From Rubellimicrobium roseum (GTDB taxonomy: Bacteria > Pseudomonadota > Alphaproteobacteria > Rhodobacterales > Rhodobacteraceae): a stretch of 64,000 bases of DNA. The notes below the pieces were generated by a model that saw only the letters and a program-made list of their open reading frames with translations, searched no databases and was not told the origin of the DNA. Position 1 is the stretch's first letter. Every line of letters begins with the position of its first letter. The stretch spans positions 180,632-244,631 of the forward strand of contig NZ_VDFV01000004.1 in NCBI RefSeq assembly GCF_006152145.1. Reading direction: 5' to 3'. The position numbers and the translations under genes are program-made. This document shows positions 46,203 to 55,289 of this stretch, one piece after another.

Positions 46203-46356
46203 CCTGCCTGCTCCGGCTCCGTCCAAGACGTTACGTTTCCCTTTCATCTTACTTTTTGACCAGCCTGCCTTCGTATTGTCCGAGACGTGGCGACCCGCGC
46301 GCCCCACGGTAGGGGAAGGCCCCGCAAGCGGGCAACACGAAAGGGAGGACCCCCAT

Positions 46357-47649
46357 ATGCGCAGAGCCGCCGCGCTAGCGCCCCTGATGCTTGGCCTGGT
46401 GGCCGCATCGGGCGCGGCCCGGGCCCAGGAGGCCACGGGCGAGATCACGATCTGGAGCTGGGACATCGCCGCGGCCGCACTCGAGCGCGTGGCGCAGGAC
46501 TTCATGGCGCAGAACCCCGGCGTCACCGTGACCGTCGAGGACCTGGGGAATCAGCAGGTCTTCGACCGCACGCTCGCGGGCTGCGCCGCGGGCGGGGCCG
46601 ACCTGCCCGACATCGTCTCGGTCGAGAACCATGAGGCCGAGATCTTCTGGGCGCAGTTCCCGGACTGCTTCGCAGACCTTACGACGCTGGGCTACGACGA
46701 GACGGCCGCCGGCGCCTTCCCCGAGTTCAAGCGCACCGAGCTGATGGCAGGCGACGCGGTCTACGGGATGCCCTGGGACTCGGGCCCGGTGGTGGTGTTC
46801 TACCGCCGCGACTTCTACGAGAACGCGGGCGTGGACCCCTCGACCATCGCGACCTGGGACGACTTCATCGCCGCGGGCCAGAAGGTGCAGGAGGCCAACC
46901 CGGGCGTCAGCATGACCCAGGGCGACCTCAACGGCGACACCGAATGGTTCCGCATGCTCGCCAACGAACAGGGTTGCGGCTACTTCTCGAACGACGCGGC
47001 CTCGATCACCATCAGCCAGCCCGGCTGCGTGGCGGCGCTCGACACCTACAAGAAGCTCGTGGACGCGGGTCTGGTAGGTGCGGCGAACTGGGGCGAGAAG
47101 ATCAGCTCCAACAATGCGGGCACCGTGGCGAGCCAGCTCTACGGCGGCTGGTACGAAGGAACGATCCGCACGGGCGTCCCGGCTGACCAGGCGGGCAAGT
47201 GGGGCGTGTACCAGATGCCTTCGGTAAGCGCGGACGGCGCGCGCGCGGCGAACCTGGGCGGCTCGGCGCTGGCGATCACCTCGGCGTCGGACGCGCCCGA
47301 GGCGGCCTTCGCCTACCTCCAGTACGCGCTGGGCTCAAGCGAGGGGCAGGTGACGATGCTGCGCGAGTTCGGCCTCGTCCCCTCGCTCCTGACGGCGGTC
47401 GAGGACCCTTACGTGCAGGAGGCCTCGGACTTCTGGGGCGGGCAAGCGGTGTGGCAGGACGTGCTCGCCACGCTTCCCAACATCAACCCGAGCCGCGGCA
47501 CACCGTTCTTCGGCGATGCCGATGCGATCCTGCGCACGGTCCAGACCGGCTTCCTCAACGGCGAGTACGAGAGCGCCCAGGCGGCGCTCGACGACGCCGC
47601 GAGCCAGATCGAAGCCGTGACCGGCCTGCCGGTCGCCGCCGCGCAGTAA
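46357..47649 (+). CDS. Sugar ABC transporter substrate-binding protein (CUT1 type)
   Basis: A 430-aa periplasmic protein. The signal peptide ends at 'AARA', and the mature part starts 'QEATGEITIWSWDIAAAALERVAQDF', the common opening of family 1 sugar-binding proteins. 'YGMPWDSGPVVVFYRRDFYENAGVDPSTIATWDDF' is the lobe-crossing region. AAGGGAGGACCCCC precedes the ATG. It is first of five genes; 59 bases follow before the permease. The ligand is unknown. Confidence 0.93.
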   Translation: MRRAAALAPLMLGLVAASGAARAQEATGEITIWSWDIAAAALERVAQDFMAQNPGVTVTVEDLGNQQVFDRTLAGCAAGGADLPDIVSVENHEAEIFWAQFPDCFADLTTLGYDETAAGAFPEFKRTELMAGDAVYGMPWDSGPVVVFYRRDFYENAGVDPSTIATWDDFIAAGQKVQEANPGVSMTQGDLNGDTEWFRMLANEQGCGYFSNDAASITISQPGCVAALDTYKKLVDAGLVGAANWGEKISSNNAGTVASQLYGGWYEGTIRTGVPADQAGKWGVYQMPSVSADGARAANLGGSALAITSASDAPEAAFAYLQYALGSSEGQVTMLREFGLVPSLLTAVEDPYVQEASDFWGGQAVWQDVLATLPNINPSRGTPFFGDADAILRTVQTGFLNGEYESAQAALDDAASQIEAVTGLPVAAAQ

Positions 47650-47708
47650 GCGACTACCGGACCGCGCGTTTCGCGTGGTCCGGCCTTCCGCCTTCCGAGG
47701 GACGACCG

Positions 47709-48569
47709 ATGCGCCGCCGCAACATCACGGCCTATGGCTTCCTGGCTCCCTACCTCCTGATCTTCGCGGCCTTCTGGGTCTGGCCGATCATCTACTCGTT
47801 CTGGCTGAGCTTTCTTTTCACCCGTCGCCAGCCCTGGACGTTCAACCCCAACACGACCTGGGGTCGGCTCGTCGAGGACCCGGCCTTCTGGAACGCGCTG
47901 AAGAACACCCTCGTCATCCTCGTGGTGCAGGTGCCGATCATGATCGCACTGGCCACCGTGCTGGCCGTCCTGCTGAACTCCACGCTCCTCAGGGCGCGCG
48001 GCCTGATGCGTTTCGCTTTCTTCGCGCCGGTCGTGGTGGGCGAGGTCGCCTACGCTGCCGTGTTCCGCCTAATCTTCAGCGAGGACCTGGGCTTCGTGAA
48101 CAAGGCCCTGGCCGCCATCGGCCTGCCCGAGGTCGCCTGGTTCTCTTCGCCCACCGCTGCCATGGCGCTCATCATCATGGCCGTGACCTGGCGATGGGCG
48201 GGTTACAACGCCATCATCATCCTGTCGGGCCTCCAAAGTATCCCCGACGACGTCTACGAGGCCGCGACGCTCGACCGCGTGTCGCCGGTCAGGCAGTTCT
48301 TCTTCATCACCCTGCCCCTTCTCAAGCCGGTCATCCTGTTCTGCGTGGTCCTGTCGGTGATCGGCACGATGCAGCTCTTCGCCGAGCCCTTCCTCATCAC
48401 CAACGAAGGCGGCCCGGGCAGCGCCACCGAGACGCTGGGCCTGTTCCTCTACCTGCAAGGCTTCCGGGTGCTGAACTTCGGCTACGCCTCGGCGGTGGCC
48501 TACACCATCGCGGCGCTCGCGGTGCTGATCTCGCTGCTCAACATGTGGGCTGGGAGGGAGCGCGCATGA
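47709..48569 (+). CDS. Sugar ABC transporter permease (MalF type)
   Basis: A 286-aa membrane protein with six hydrophobic segments ('YGFLAPYLLIFAAFWVWPIIYSFWLSF' first). The cytoplasmic EAA loop is 'PDDVYEAATLDRVSPVRQFFFITLPLLKP'. It forms the channel with the next permease. The stop overlaps the start of that gene (ATGA). Confidence 0.95.
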   Translation: MRRRNITAYGFLAPYLLIFAAFWVWPIIYSFWLSFLFTRRQPWTFNPNTTWGRLVEDPAFWNALKNTLVILVVQVPIMIALATVLAVLLNSTLLRARGLMRFAFFAPVVVGEVAYAAVFRLIFSEDLGFVNKALAAIGLPEVAWFSSPTAAMALIIMAVTWRWAGYNAIIILSGLQSIPDDVYEAATLDRVSPVRQFFFITLPLLKPVILFCVVLSVIGTMQLFAEPFLITNEGGPGSATETLGLFLYLQGFRVLNFGYASAVAYTIAALAVLISLLNMWAGRERA

Positions 48570-49435
48570 CCACCCTGCCCGCCGCCGCCCCTCTGCGCAG
48601 CCGGTCCCGCGCCCGAAGCCGGCTCTGGCGCGCCATCCTGCTCCATGCGGTCATGGTGCCCCTGGCGCTTCTTTGGCTTCTGCCGCTGTGGCTGATGTTC
48701 GTCTTCGCGACGATGCCGGACCAGGGCATCTTCAGCCCGGGCATCAACCTGCTGCCGCAGGACCGGTTCATGGAGAACGTCCGCGCGCTCGAGGCCGAGA
48801 CGGGCTTCCTGCGGACCTTCGTGAACTCGGTGCTCGTGGCGCTGGTCTACACGGCGCTGTCGGTGCTCCTCACCTCGATGGCGGGCTGGGCTCTGGTGCG
48901 CTACCGCTTCTGGGGCAAGGGGCTGGTGCTCGCCATCATACTCGGCACGCTGACGCTCCCATACTTCGTCGTCGTGATCCCGCAGTACATCCTGGTGGCG
49001 CGCGACCTCGGGCTGACGAACACCTGGTTCGCGCTGATCGTGCCGCCGCTCTTCAACAGCCTCGGCGTCCTGTTCATGCGGCAGTCCTTCTCGATGATGC
49101 CGCAGGAGCTTTTCGACGCGGCGCGCGTCGAGGGCGTGAAGGAATGGCAGATCTTCACCCGCGTGGCGCTGCCCATGGCCAAACCGACCCTCGCCGCGCT
49201 GTCGATCATCCTGTTCCTAGCGTCCTGGAACAACTATCTCTGGCCGCTTCTCGTGGCGACCCAGTCGCATATGATGACGGCGCCCGTGGCGCTGGGATCG
49301 CTGATCGGGCTCACGCGCGTGTCCTGGGGCGCGATCATGGCGGGGGCGGTGTTGCTGACGGCGCCCATGCTGCTCGTCTTCGTCTTCCTGCAGCGCTGGT
49401 TCATGTCCGGCATCACCGCCGGCGCCGTGAAGTGA
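48566..49435 (+). CDS. Sugar ABC transporter permease (MalG type)
   Basis: A 289-aa membrane protein with six hydrophobic segments. The EAA loop is 'PQELFDAARVEGVKEWQIFTRVALPMAKP', and the C-terminus 'RWFMSGITAGAVK' is typical of MalG partners. The ATG overlaps the upstream stop, so it is translationally coupled. 16 bases separate it from the ATPase gene. Confidence 0.95.
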   Translation: MTTLPAAAPLRSRSRARSRLWRAILLHAVMVPLALLWLLPLWLMFVFATMPDQGIFSPGINLLPQDRFMENVRALEAETGFLRTFVNSVLVALVYTALSVLLTSMAGWALVRYRFWGKGLVLAIILGTLTLPYFVVVIPQYILVARDLGLTNTWFALIVPPLFNSLGVLFMRQSFSMMPQELFDAARVEGVKEWQIFTRVALPMAKPTLAALSIILFLASWNNYLWPLLVATQSHMMTAPVALGSLIGLTRVSWGAIMAGAVLLTAPMLLVFVFLQRWFMSGITAGAVK

Positions 49436-49451
49436 AAAGGAATCGAACGAC

Positions 49452-50537
<1,086 letters not shown>

Positions 50538-50576
50538 AGCGGCCGCCCGGAACATTCACGACATAGGACGACGAGC

Positions 50577-52592
50577 ATGGAACAGGTGCGTTGGGGCATT
50601 CTCGGCCCCGGGTCGATCGCACGGAACTTCGCGGACGGGCTGGCGCAGGCGACGGCGGGCCGCCTCGTGGCCGTGGCGAGCCGGAACTCCGAACGGCGCA
50701 CGGCCTTCGGCGACCGCTACGGCGTGGCCGAGGCCCTGCGCTTCGCCGACTACGAGTCGCTGGTCTCCAGCCCCGAGATCGACGCCGTCTACGTCGCCAC
50801 GCCGCATCCCTGGCACGCTGAACATGCGCTCCTTGCCATCCGGTCCGGAAAGGCGGTGCTGGTCGAGAAACCCATGGGGCTCAACGCCGCCGAGGTCGTG
50901 GCCGTCACCGAGGCGGCCGCCCAGCAGGGCGTCCTTCTCATGGAAGGCTACATGTACCGCTGCCACCCGCAGATCGCGCGGCTCGCCGAGCTGATCCGCG
51001 AGGGCGCGATCGGATCGGTGCGCCACATCCGCGCGGTCTTCGGCTTCGCGGCCCGCTTCGACCCGGCTTCGCGTCTCTTCGACCGCAACCTCGCCGGTGG
51101 CGGCATCCTCGACGTGGGCGGCTATCCCGTCTCGGCCGCTCGGCTGGTGGCCGGGGCGGCGCAGGGCCGGCCCTTTGCCAACCCGGAGGTGGTGAAGGGT
51201 GCGGGCCTCCTCGGCGAGACGAAGGTGGACGAAGTGGCCTATGGCCTTCTGACCTTCGCGGGCGGAATCACGGCCGAGATCGCCTGCGCCATCACCCGGA
51301 GAATGGACAATACTCTGACCGTCGAAGGGACCGAGGGAACGATCCACCTGCCCGACCCCTGGATGCCCGGTCGCGACGCAGGTCCTTCGGATGCCGTCCT
51401 CCGGATCACGCGAGGTGGCGAGACGCGGGAGGAATGGCTTCGCGACCCGCGCCAGCTCTTCGCGAACGAGGCCGACCTCGCGAGCCGGGCCATCGCCTCG
51501 GGCGGCACCGAGGCTCCCTTCCCCGCCCTGTCGCCCGCCGACAGCCTGGGGCAAGCCACTACGATGGACCGCTGGAGAGCCGAACTGGGTGCCACGACCT
51601 TCGCCGAGGACCCGGGCGTGGTCCGCCGCCTGCCCCGCACCCTGCCCCGTGGACTCCCTGAAATGCCACGCGCGGCGATCCCCGGCGTGGACGTGCCGAT
51701 GAGCCGCCTCGTGATCGGCTGCGACAACCGGGACACGCCGGCCGAAGGAGCGGTCCTCTGGGATGCGTGGATGGAGGCGGGCGGCAACGCCTTCGACACC
51801 GCCTTCGTCTATGGCGGCGGCAAGCACGAGGCCGTGCTGGGGCAATGGATCGCCTCGCGCGGGGTGGCCAGCGAGATCGTCGTGATCGTCAAGGGCGCAC
51901 ACACGCCCTACTGCATGCCCGGCGCCATCGAGTCGCAACTCGACATCTCGCTCGACCGGCTCGGGCTTGATCGCGCGCCCGTCTACATCATGCATCGGGA
52001 CAATCCTGACGTGCCGGTGGGCGAGTTCGTGGACGTGCTGACCCGGCTGCACCGGGCGGGCCGCATCGGGATCTGGGGCGGCTCGAACTGGACGGCCACC
52101 CGCTTCTCCGAGGCCGCCGCCTACGCCGAAGCGCAGGGTGCCGTCGCGCCCACGATCCTCAACAACAACCTGTCGCTGGCGGCCATGGAGCGCCCCGTCT
52201 GGCCAGGCTGCATCAGCTCCAAGGACGCTGCCACGCTGGCGCTCTTGCGCGAGCGGCAGGTGGTGCATCTGAGCTGGTCCTCGCAGGCGCGGGGCTACTT
52301 CCTGCCCGAAAGCTTGCGCGACCGCCTGCCCCCGGACACCCGCCCCGAGACCTGCTTCGGCAGCGAGGCCAACGCCGAGCGCCGCCGCCGGGCCGAGGAG
52401 CTGGCCAGCCGGCGGGGCGTCACGGCCCACAACGTCGCCCTGGCCTGGGTCCTGGCGCAGCCCTTCCCTTCGCTCGCGCTCGTCGGGCCGCGCAGCCCGG
52501 GCGAGATCGCCTCGACCCTGCCGGCGCTGTCGCTGGGCCTCACCCCGACCGAGGTCGCCTGGCTCGATCAAGCGGCCGACCGGCCCGACTGA
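50577..52592 (+). CDS. Fusion of a Gfo/Idh/MocA dehydrogenase and an aldo/keto reductase
   Basis: A 671-aa two-enzyme protein. Residues 1-345 are a Gfo/Idh/MocA oxidoreductase with 'GILGPGSIARNFADGL' (NAD(P) site) and 'VLVEKPMGLN' (EKP, residues 97-99). Residues 370-671 are an aldo/keto reductase with the catalytic Asp407, Tyr412, Lys439 and His473. There is no stop or start between the halves, so they are made as one chain. It is the last gene of the sugar ABC operon, which suggests step-wise oxidation and reduction of the imported sugar. The substrate and the direction of each step are unknown. Confidence 0.88.
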   Translation: MEQVRWGILGPGSIARNFADGLAQATAGRLVAVASRNSERRTAFGDRYGVAEALRFADYESLVSSPEIDAVYVATPHPWHAEHALLAIRSGKAVLVEKPMGLNAAEVVAVTEAAAQQGVLLMEGYMYRCHPQIARLAELIREGAIGSVRHIRAVFGFAARFDPASRLFDRNLAGGGILDVGGYPVSAARLVAGAAQGRPFANPEVVKGAGLLGETKVDEVAYGLLTFAGGITAEIACAITRRMDNTLTVEGTEGTIHLPDPWMPGRDAGPSDAVLRITRGGETREEWLRDPRQLFANEADLASRAIASGGTEAPFPALSPADSLGQATTMDRWRAELGATTFAEDPGVVRRLPRTLPRGLPEMPRAAIPGVDVPMSRLVIGCDNRDTPAEGAVLWDAWMEAGGNAFDTAFVYGGGKHEAVLGQWIASRGVASEIVVIVKGAHTPYCMPGAIESQLDISLDRLGLDRAPVYIMHRDNPDVPVGEFVDVLTRLHRAGRIGIWGGSNWTATRFSEAAAYAEAQGAVAPTILNNNLSLAAMERPVWPGCISSKDAATLALLRERQVVHLSWSSQARGYFLPESLRDRLPPDTRPETCFGSEANAERRRRAEELASRRGVTAHNVALAWVLAQPFPSLALVGPRSPGEIASTLPALSLGLTPTEVAWLDQAADRPD

Positions 52593-52599
52593 ACGCCGG

Positions 52600-52630
52600 G
52601 GTCCGGAGCCCTTCCGGGCTCCGGACCTTC
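52600..52630. terminator. Terminator between the fusion dehydrogenase and the RTX gene
   Basis: Perfect 12-bp arms GGTCCGGAGCCC (52600-52611) and GGGCTCCGGACC (52616-52627) with a 4-base loop, followed by TTCCCTT, lie between convergent genes. Confidence 0.85.
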
Positions 52631-52636
52631 CCTTCC

Positions 52637-53839
52637 TCAAAGGAAGAAGTCGCTACTCAGAAGGGCGCGATCGCCGATGGTGTCCACCAGCAGGGCGAAC
52701 TCGGGCGTGGAGTCGCTGTCCAGGTTCACCTGCACCTCCTGGTAGCCGATGCTGCCGCGGAAATCGGCGATGCGGACCTGGTTCGCTGCACTGAAGCCGG
52801 AGGCACCGCGCCAAGTCAGCAAGCCCAGAAGAAGATCGGACAGGTCGATCCGGTCGCCGGTCTGGAAGTCCGCGATGCGATCCTCGTCATAGCCGGCCGA
52901 GTCGTAGAGAGCGTCGCCCCGCAGGAAATGGAAGCTGTCCGCTCCGGCCCCACCCGTCAGCCGGTCCATGCCCTCGCCGCCGCGCAGCAGGTCATTGCCG
53001 CCATCGCCCACCAGCGCGTCGTTCCCCGCCTGCCCCCAGAGCGTGTCGTCGCCGCTGCCCCCGTAAAGCTGGTCGTGACCAGCATTGCCGTTCAGCGCGT
53101 CGCGCTCGGTTCCACCCGACAGCAGGTCGCCGTCGGCGCCCCCGTTCAGGACGTCGTTGCCCCCCTCGCCCCAAAGGCGGTCGGCCCCCGTTCCACCCGA
53201 CAGGTCGTCCTTTCCGGCGCCCCCGTAGATCAAGTCCTGCCCTGTGCCGCCCTGGCCCACGTCGTTGCCGCCCCCCAGTCTGAGAGTGTCGTTCCCGCCC
53301 AGGGCCCGCACGGTCTGGGCGGCGTCCGAGAAGCTCCGGATGTCGCCATAGGCAGTCAGGCTCGTGAGTGTCGCGACCACGGGGGTCGAGATCGCCAGCC
53401 GGTAGTCGCCCACCCCGCTGTCGCCGCCCTGGAAGGCATGGAAGCCGTCGATGTAGTCGTTGTTCGTGTGATGCACCGCCACGAAGTAGGTGCCCGTCAT
53501 CGTGGCGGTGAGACTGAGGAACGGGTCCCGGCCGCTGGAGGGGTTGTCACTGGTGGCGATCAGGCGTCCGGCGTGATCGATCAGATCGAGTTGCAGGTCC
53601 ACTGACCCGCCAGAGGCATCGCCGTAGCCGTCGTCGATATCGAAGACATAGGTCTGGCCGGCGACCATGGTCAGGGCGACAACGTCGACGTCGCCCACGT
53701 AGTCCACCGCGCCATAGCCCAGGGCCGAGCGGTAGGCCGGGTAATCGATGCCGGGTCCGCTGCCCGTGGTCAGGTCGGCCGTCTCCAGGAAGCCGGCCGA
53801 GGCGAGGTCGTTGGCGTCGAAGGTGAAGCTTGCGGGCAT
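52637..53839 (-). CDS. RTX-type calcium-binding secreted protein with pre-peptidase-like N-terminal domain
   Basis: A 400-aa acidic protein without an N-terminal signal peptide, as expected for type I secretion. Residues 40-150 resemble a PPC beta domain ('DYVGDVDVVALTMVAGQTYVFDIDDG', 'LSLTATMTGTYFVAVHHT'). Residues 181-301 are about 13 nonapeptide RTX repeats. The C-terminus ('DRIADFQTGDRIDLSDLLLG') is an M10-serralysin-like secretion/beta-roll cap. No protease or other catalytic domain is visible and no type I secretion genes are near. A surface or adhesin role is inferred. Confidence 0.88.
   Translation of the reverse strand: MPASFTFDANDLASAGFLETADLTTGSGPGIDYPAYRSALGYGAVDYVGDVDVVALTMVAGQTYVFDIDDGYGDASGGSVDLQLDLIDHAGRLIATSDNPSSGRDPFLSLTATMTGTYFVAVHHTNNDYIDGFHAFQGGDSGVGDYRLAISTPVVATLTSLTAYGDIRSFSDAAQTVRALGGNDTLRLGGGNDVGQGGTGQDLIYGGAGKDDLSGGTGADRLWGEGGNDVLNGGADGDLLSGGTERDALNGNAGHDQLYGGSGDDTLWGQAGNDALVGDGGNDLLRGGEGMDRLTGGAGADSFHFLRGDALYDSAGYDEDRIADFQTGDRIDLSDLLLGLLTWRGASGFSAANQVRIADFRGSIGYQEVQVNLDSDSTPEFALLVDTIGDRALLSSDFFL
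52937..53299 (-). repeat. Array encoding about 13 RTX nonapeptide repeats
   Basis: Degenerate 27-base units encode GGxGxDxLx-type repeats (for example GGAGKDDLS, GGTGADRLW, GGNDVLNGG). They form the calcium-binding beta-roll of the surrounding gene. Confidence 0.85.
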
Positions 53840-54046
53840 GATCGGTCCCCTTGTGGATGTGACCCGGACCTAGGCCCGATCCCCCGGCGATGAAAAAGCG
53901 CCAGTCCGCGAGTCCCTGACCGGCCGCTGCTAGGCGATAACCGGGCCTGCGCACCCTTCCGGACTGAACGTGGGCGGGCGACGGCGCTTGCGGTCGGCCG
54001 AAGCTGGCGGCCAGGATGCCGGGGCAACGAGAGACGGGAGCATCGG

Positions 54047-54802
54047 ATGGAACAGGACTTCGCGGGCCGGGTCGTGCTGGTCACGGGCGCGGGGCGGGGC
54101 ATAGGACGGGCCGTGGCACTGGAATTTGCCCGGCGCGGGGCGGCCGTCGCGTTGGGTCTGCGCCGGCGCGATGCGGACGGCGGCACGGCAGGGCAAATCC
54201 GGGCCGAGGGCGGCACGGTCCTTCCCCTCCAGATGGACGTCACGGACCTGCTGCAGATCGCCGCGGCGGTGGCCGAGGCGGAGGAGCGGCTAGGTCCCGT
54301 CGACGTGCTGGTGAACAACGTGGGCTTCAGCCGCCCGGCCCCGGCGCTGGAGGTTGCGCCCGAGGACTTCGACGCCATGGTGTCGGCGAACCTTCGGGGT
54401 GCGTTCTTCACCGCCCAGGCAGTGGCGCGGCGCATGGCCGCACGTGGCGGCGGGCGGATCATCAACATGGGCAGCCAAGCGGGCGCGGTGGCCCTGCAGG
54501 ACGAGTCGGTCTACTGCATGACCAAGGCGGCGCTCGCCCACCTGACCCGGTGCTGGGCGGTGGAATGGGCGGCGCACGGGATCAACGTGACCTGCGTCGC
54601 GCCCACCTTCACCGCCACCGAAGGCGCCGCCGTCTGGCTGGAGGACTCGGCGTTCCGTGAAAGTGTCCTTGCCCGCATCCCGCTTGGCCGCGTGGCCAAG
54701 CCCGAGGACGTGGCGCGCTGCGTGGCCTTCCTCGCTTCTCCGGGTGCGAACATGGTGACCGGGACCACGCTCGCCGTGGATGGCGGCTGGACCGCCGTCT
54801 GA
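54047..54802 (+). CDS. SDR-family NAD(P)-dependent oxidoreductase
   Basis: A 251-aa classical short-chain dehydrogenase. The cofactor motif is 'VTGAGRGIGRAVALEFARRG', then 'NNVGFSRP', the catalytic Ser in 'INMGSQAG' and 'YCMTK' (YxxxK). The C-terminus 'MVTGTTLAVDGGWTAV' is typical of FabG-like enzymes. It stands alone, 207 bases from the divergent RTX gene. The substrate could be a sugar, a ketoacyl group or a polyol. Confidence 0.9.
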   Translation: MEQDFAGRVVLVTGAGRGIGRAVALEFARRGAAVALGLRRRDADGGTAGQIRAEGGTVLPLQMDVTDLLQIAAAVAEAEERLGPVDVLVNNVGFSRPAPALEVAPEDFDAMVSANLRGAFFTAQAVARRMAARGGGRIINMGSQAGAVALQDESVYCMTKAALAHLTRCWAVEWAAHGINVTCVAPTFTATEGAAVWLEDSAFRESVLARIPLGRVAKPEDVARCVAFLASPGANMVTGTTLAVDGGWTAV

Positions 54803-54973
54803 TGCTCCCTCGGAGAACCCGGCCAGAGCGTCGGTCGGCCGGCAGGATGACGAATGGTCACGGGTTGACGATATTCGCACAATGATGTGGCTTTGCGCGT
54901 CTTTGTTTCTTAATGACCCAAGGCGGGCGGAACCTCCCCCGCCTTGCCGGCGCACCGACGAAAGGAGGGTCCC

Positions 54974-55180
54974 ATGTCCCGAATGGAACTCATGGCCGCT
55001 ATCGCTCTGGCGGCCGGGATGACCCTGACAGTGGCGCTGATCGCCAGTCCCGACTCGGCCGAGGGCGAGGCTGCCTCGGCGGACTTCTTCGATCCGAGCC
55101 GTTTCCTGGGCTGGCTTCAACCCGAAGAGGAACCGCAGGAGATCGGCCCGGCCGAGGACGACCTATTCGACGCCTACTGA
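54974..55180 (+). CDS. Small membrane or exported protein (68 aa), unknown
   Basis: A short gene with an excellent ribosome-binding site (AAAGGAGGGTCCC-ATG). One hydrophobic segment (residues 5-27, 'LMAAIALAAGMTLTVALIASP') is followed by an acidic tail ('PEEEPQEIGPAEDDLFDAY'). There is no recognised domain. It is the first gene before the coupled glycosyltransferase pair on the same strand, 109 bases away, and could be an accessory of that system. Confidence 0.65.
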   Translation: MSRMELMAAIALAAGMTLTVALIASPDSAEGEAASADFFDPSRFLGWLQPEEEPQEIGPAEDDLFDAY

Positions 55181-55217
55181 CTCCGGAGGCCGTCCGGGAG
55201 GGGATACGCGCTCCCAT

Positions 55218-55259
55218 CGGACGGTTCGGAACCGAACGAACGGGCGTTCGTTCCGTCCG
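55218..55259 (+). repeat. Branched (three-arm) inverted repeat upstream of a glycosyltransferase gene
   Basis: Outer arms CGGACGG (55218-55224) and CCGTCCG (55253-55259) enclose two further dyads: GGTTC-G-GAACC (55223-55233) and GAACGAACG/CGTTCGTTC (55234-55253). The transcript could fold into alternative or cloverleaf-like structures about 30 bases before the TTG start. There is no T-run, so it is not a standard terminator. Confidence 0.55.
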
Positions 55260-55289
55260 GTCGCCGGGAACGCCGTCGAGGTCGAGCTC

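Noticed and set aside
46203..46356. Promoter (TTGACC near 46256) for the sugar ABC operon
   Set aside because: The hexamer is followed by TATTGT at a spacing of only 12 bases, too short for a standard promoter.
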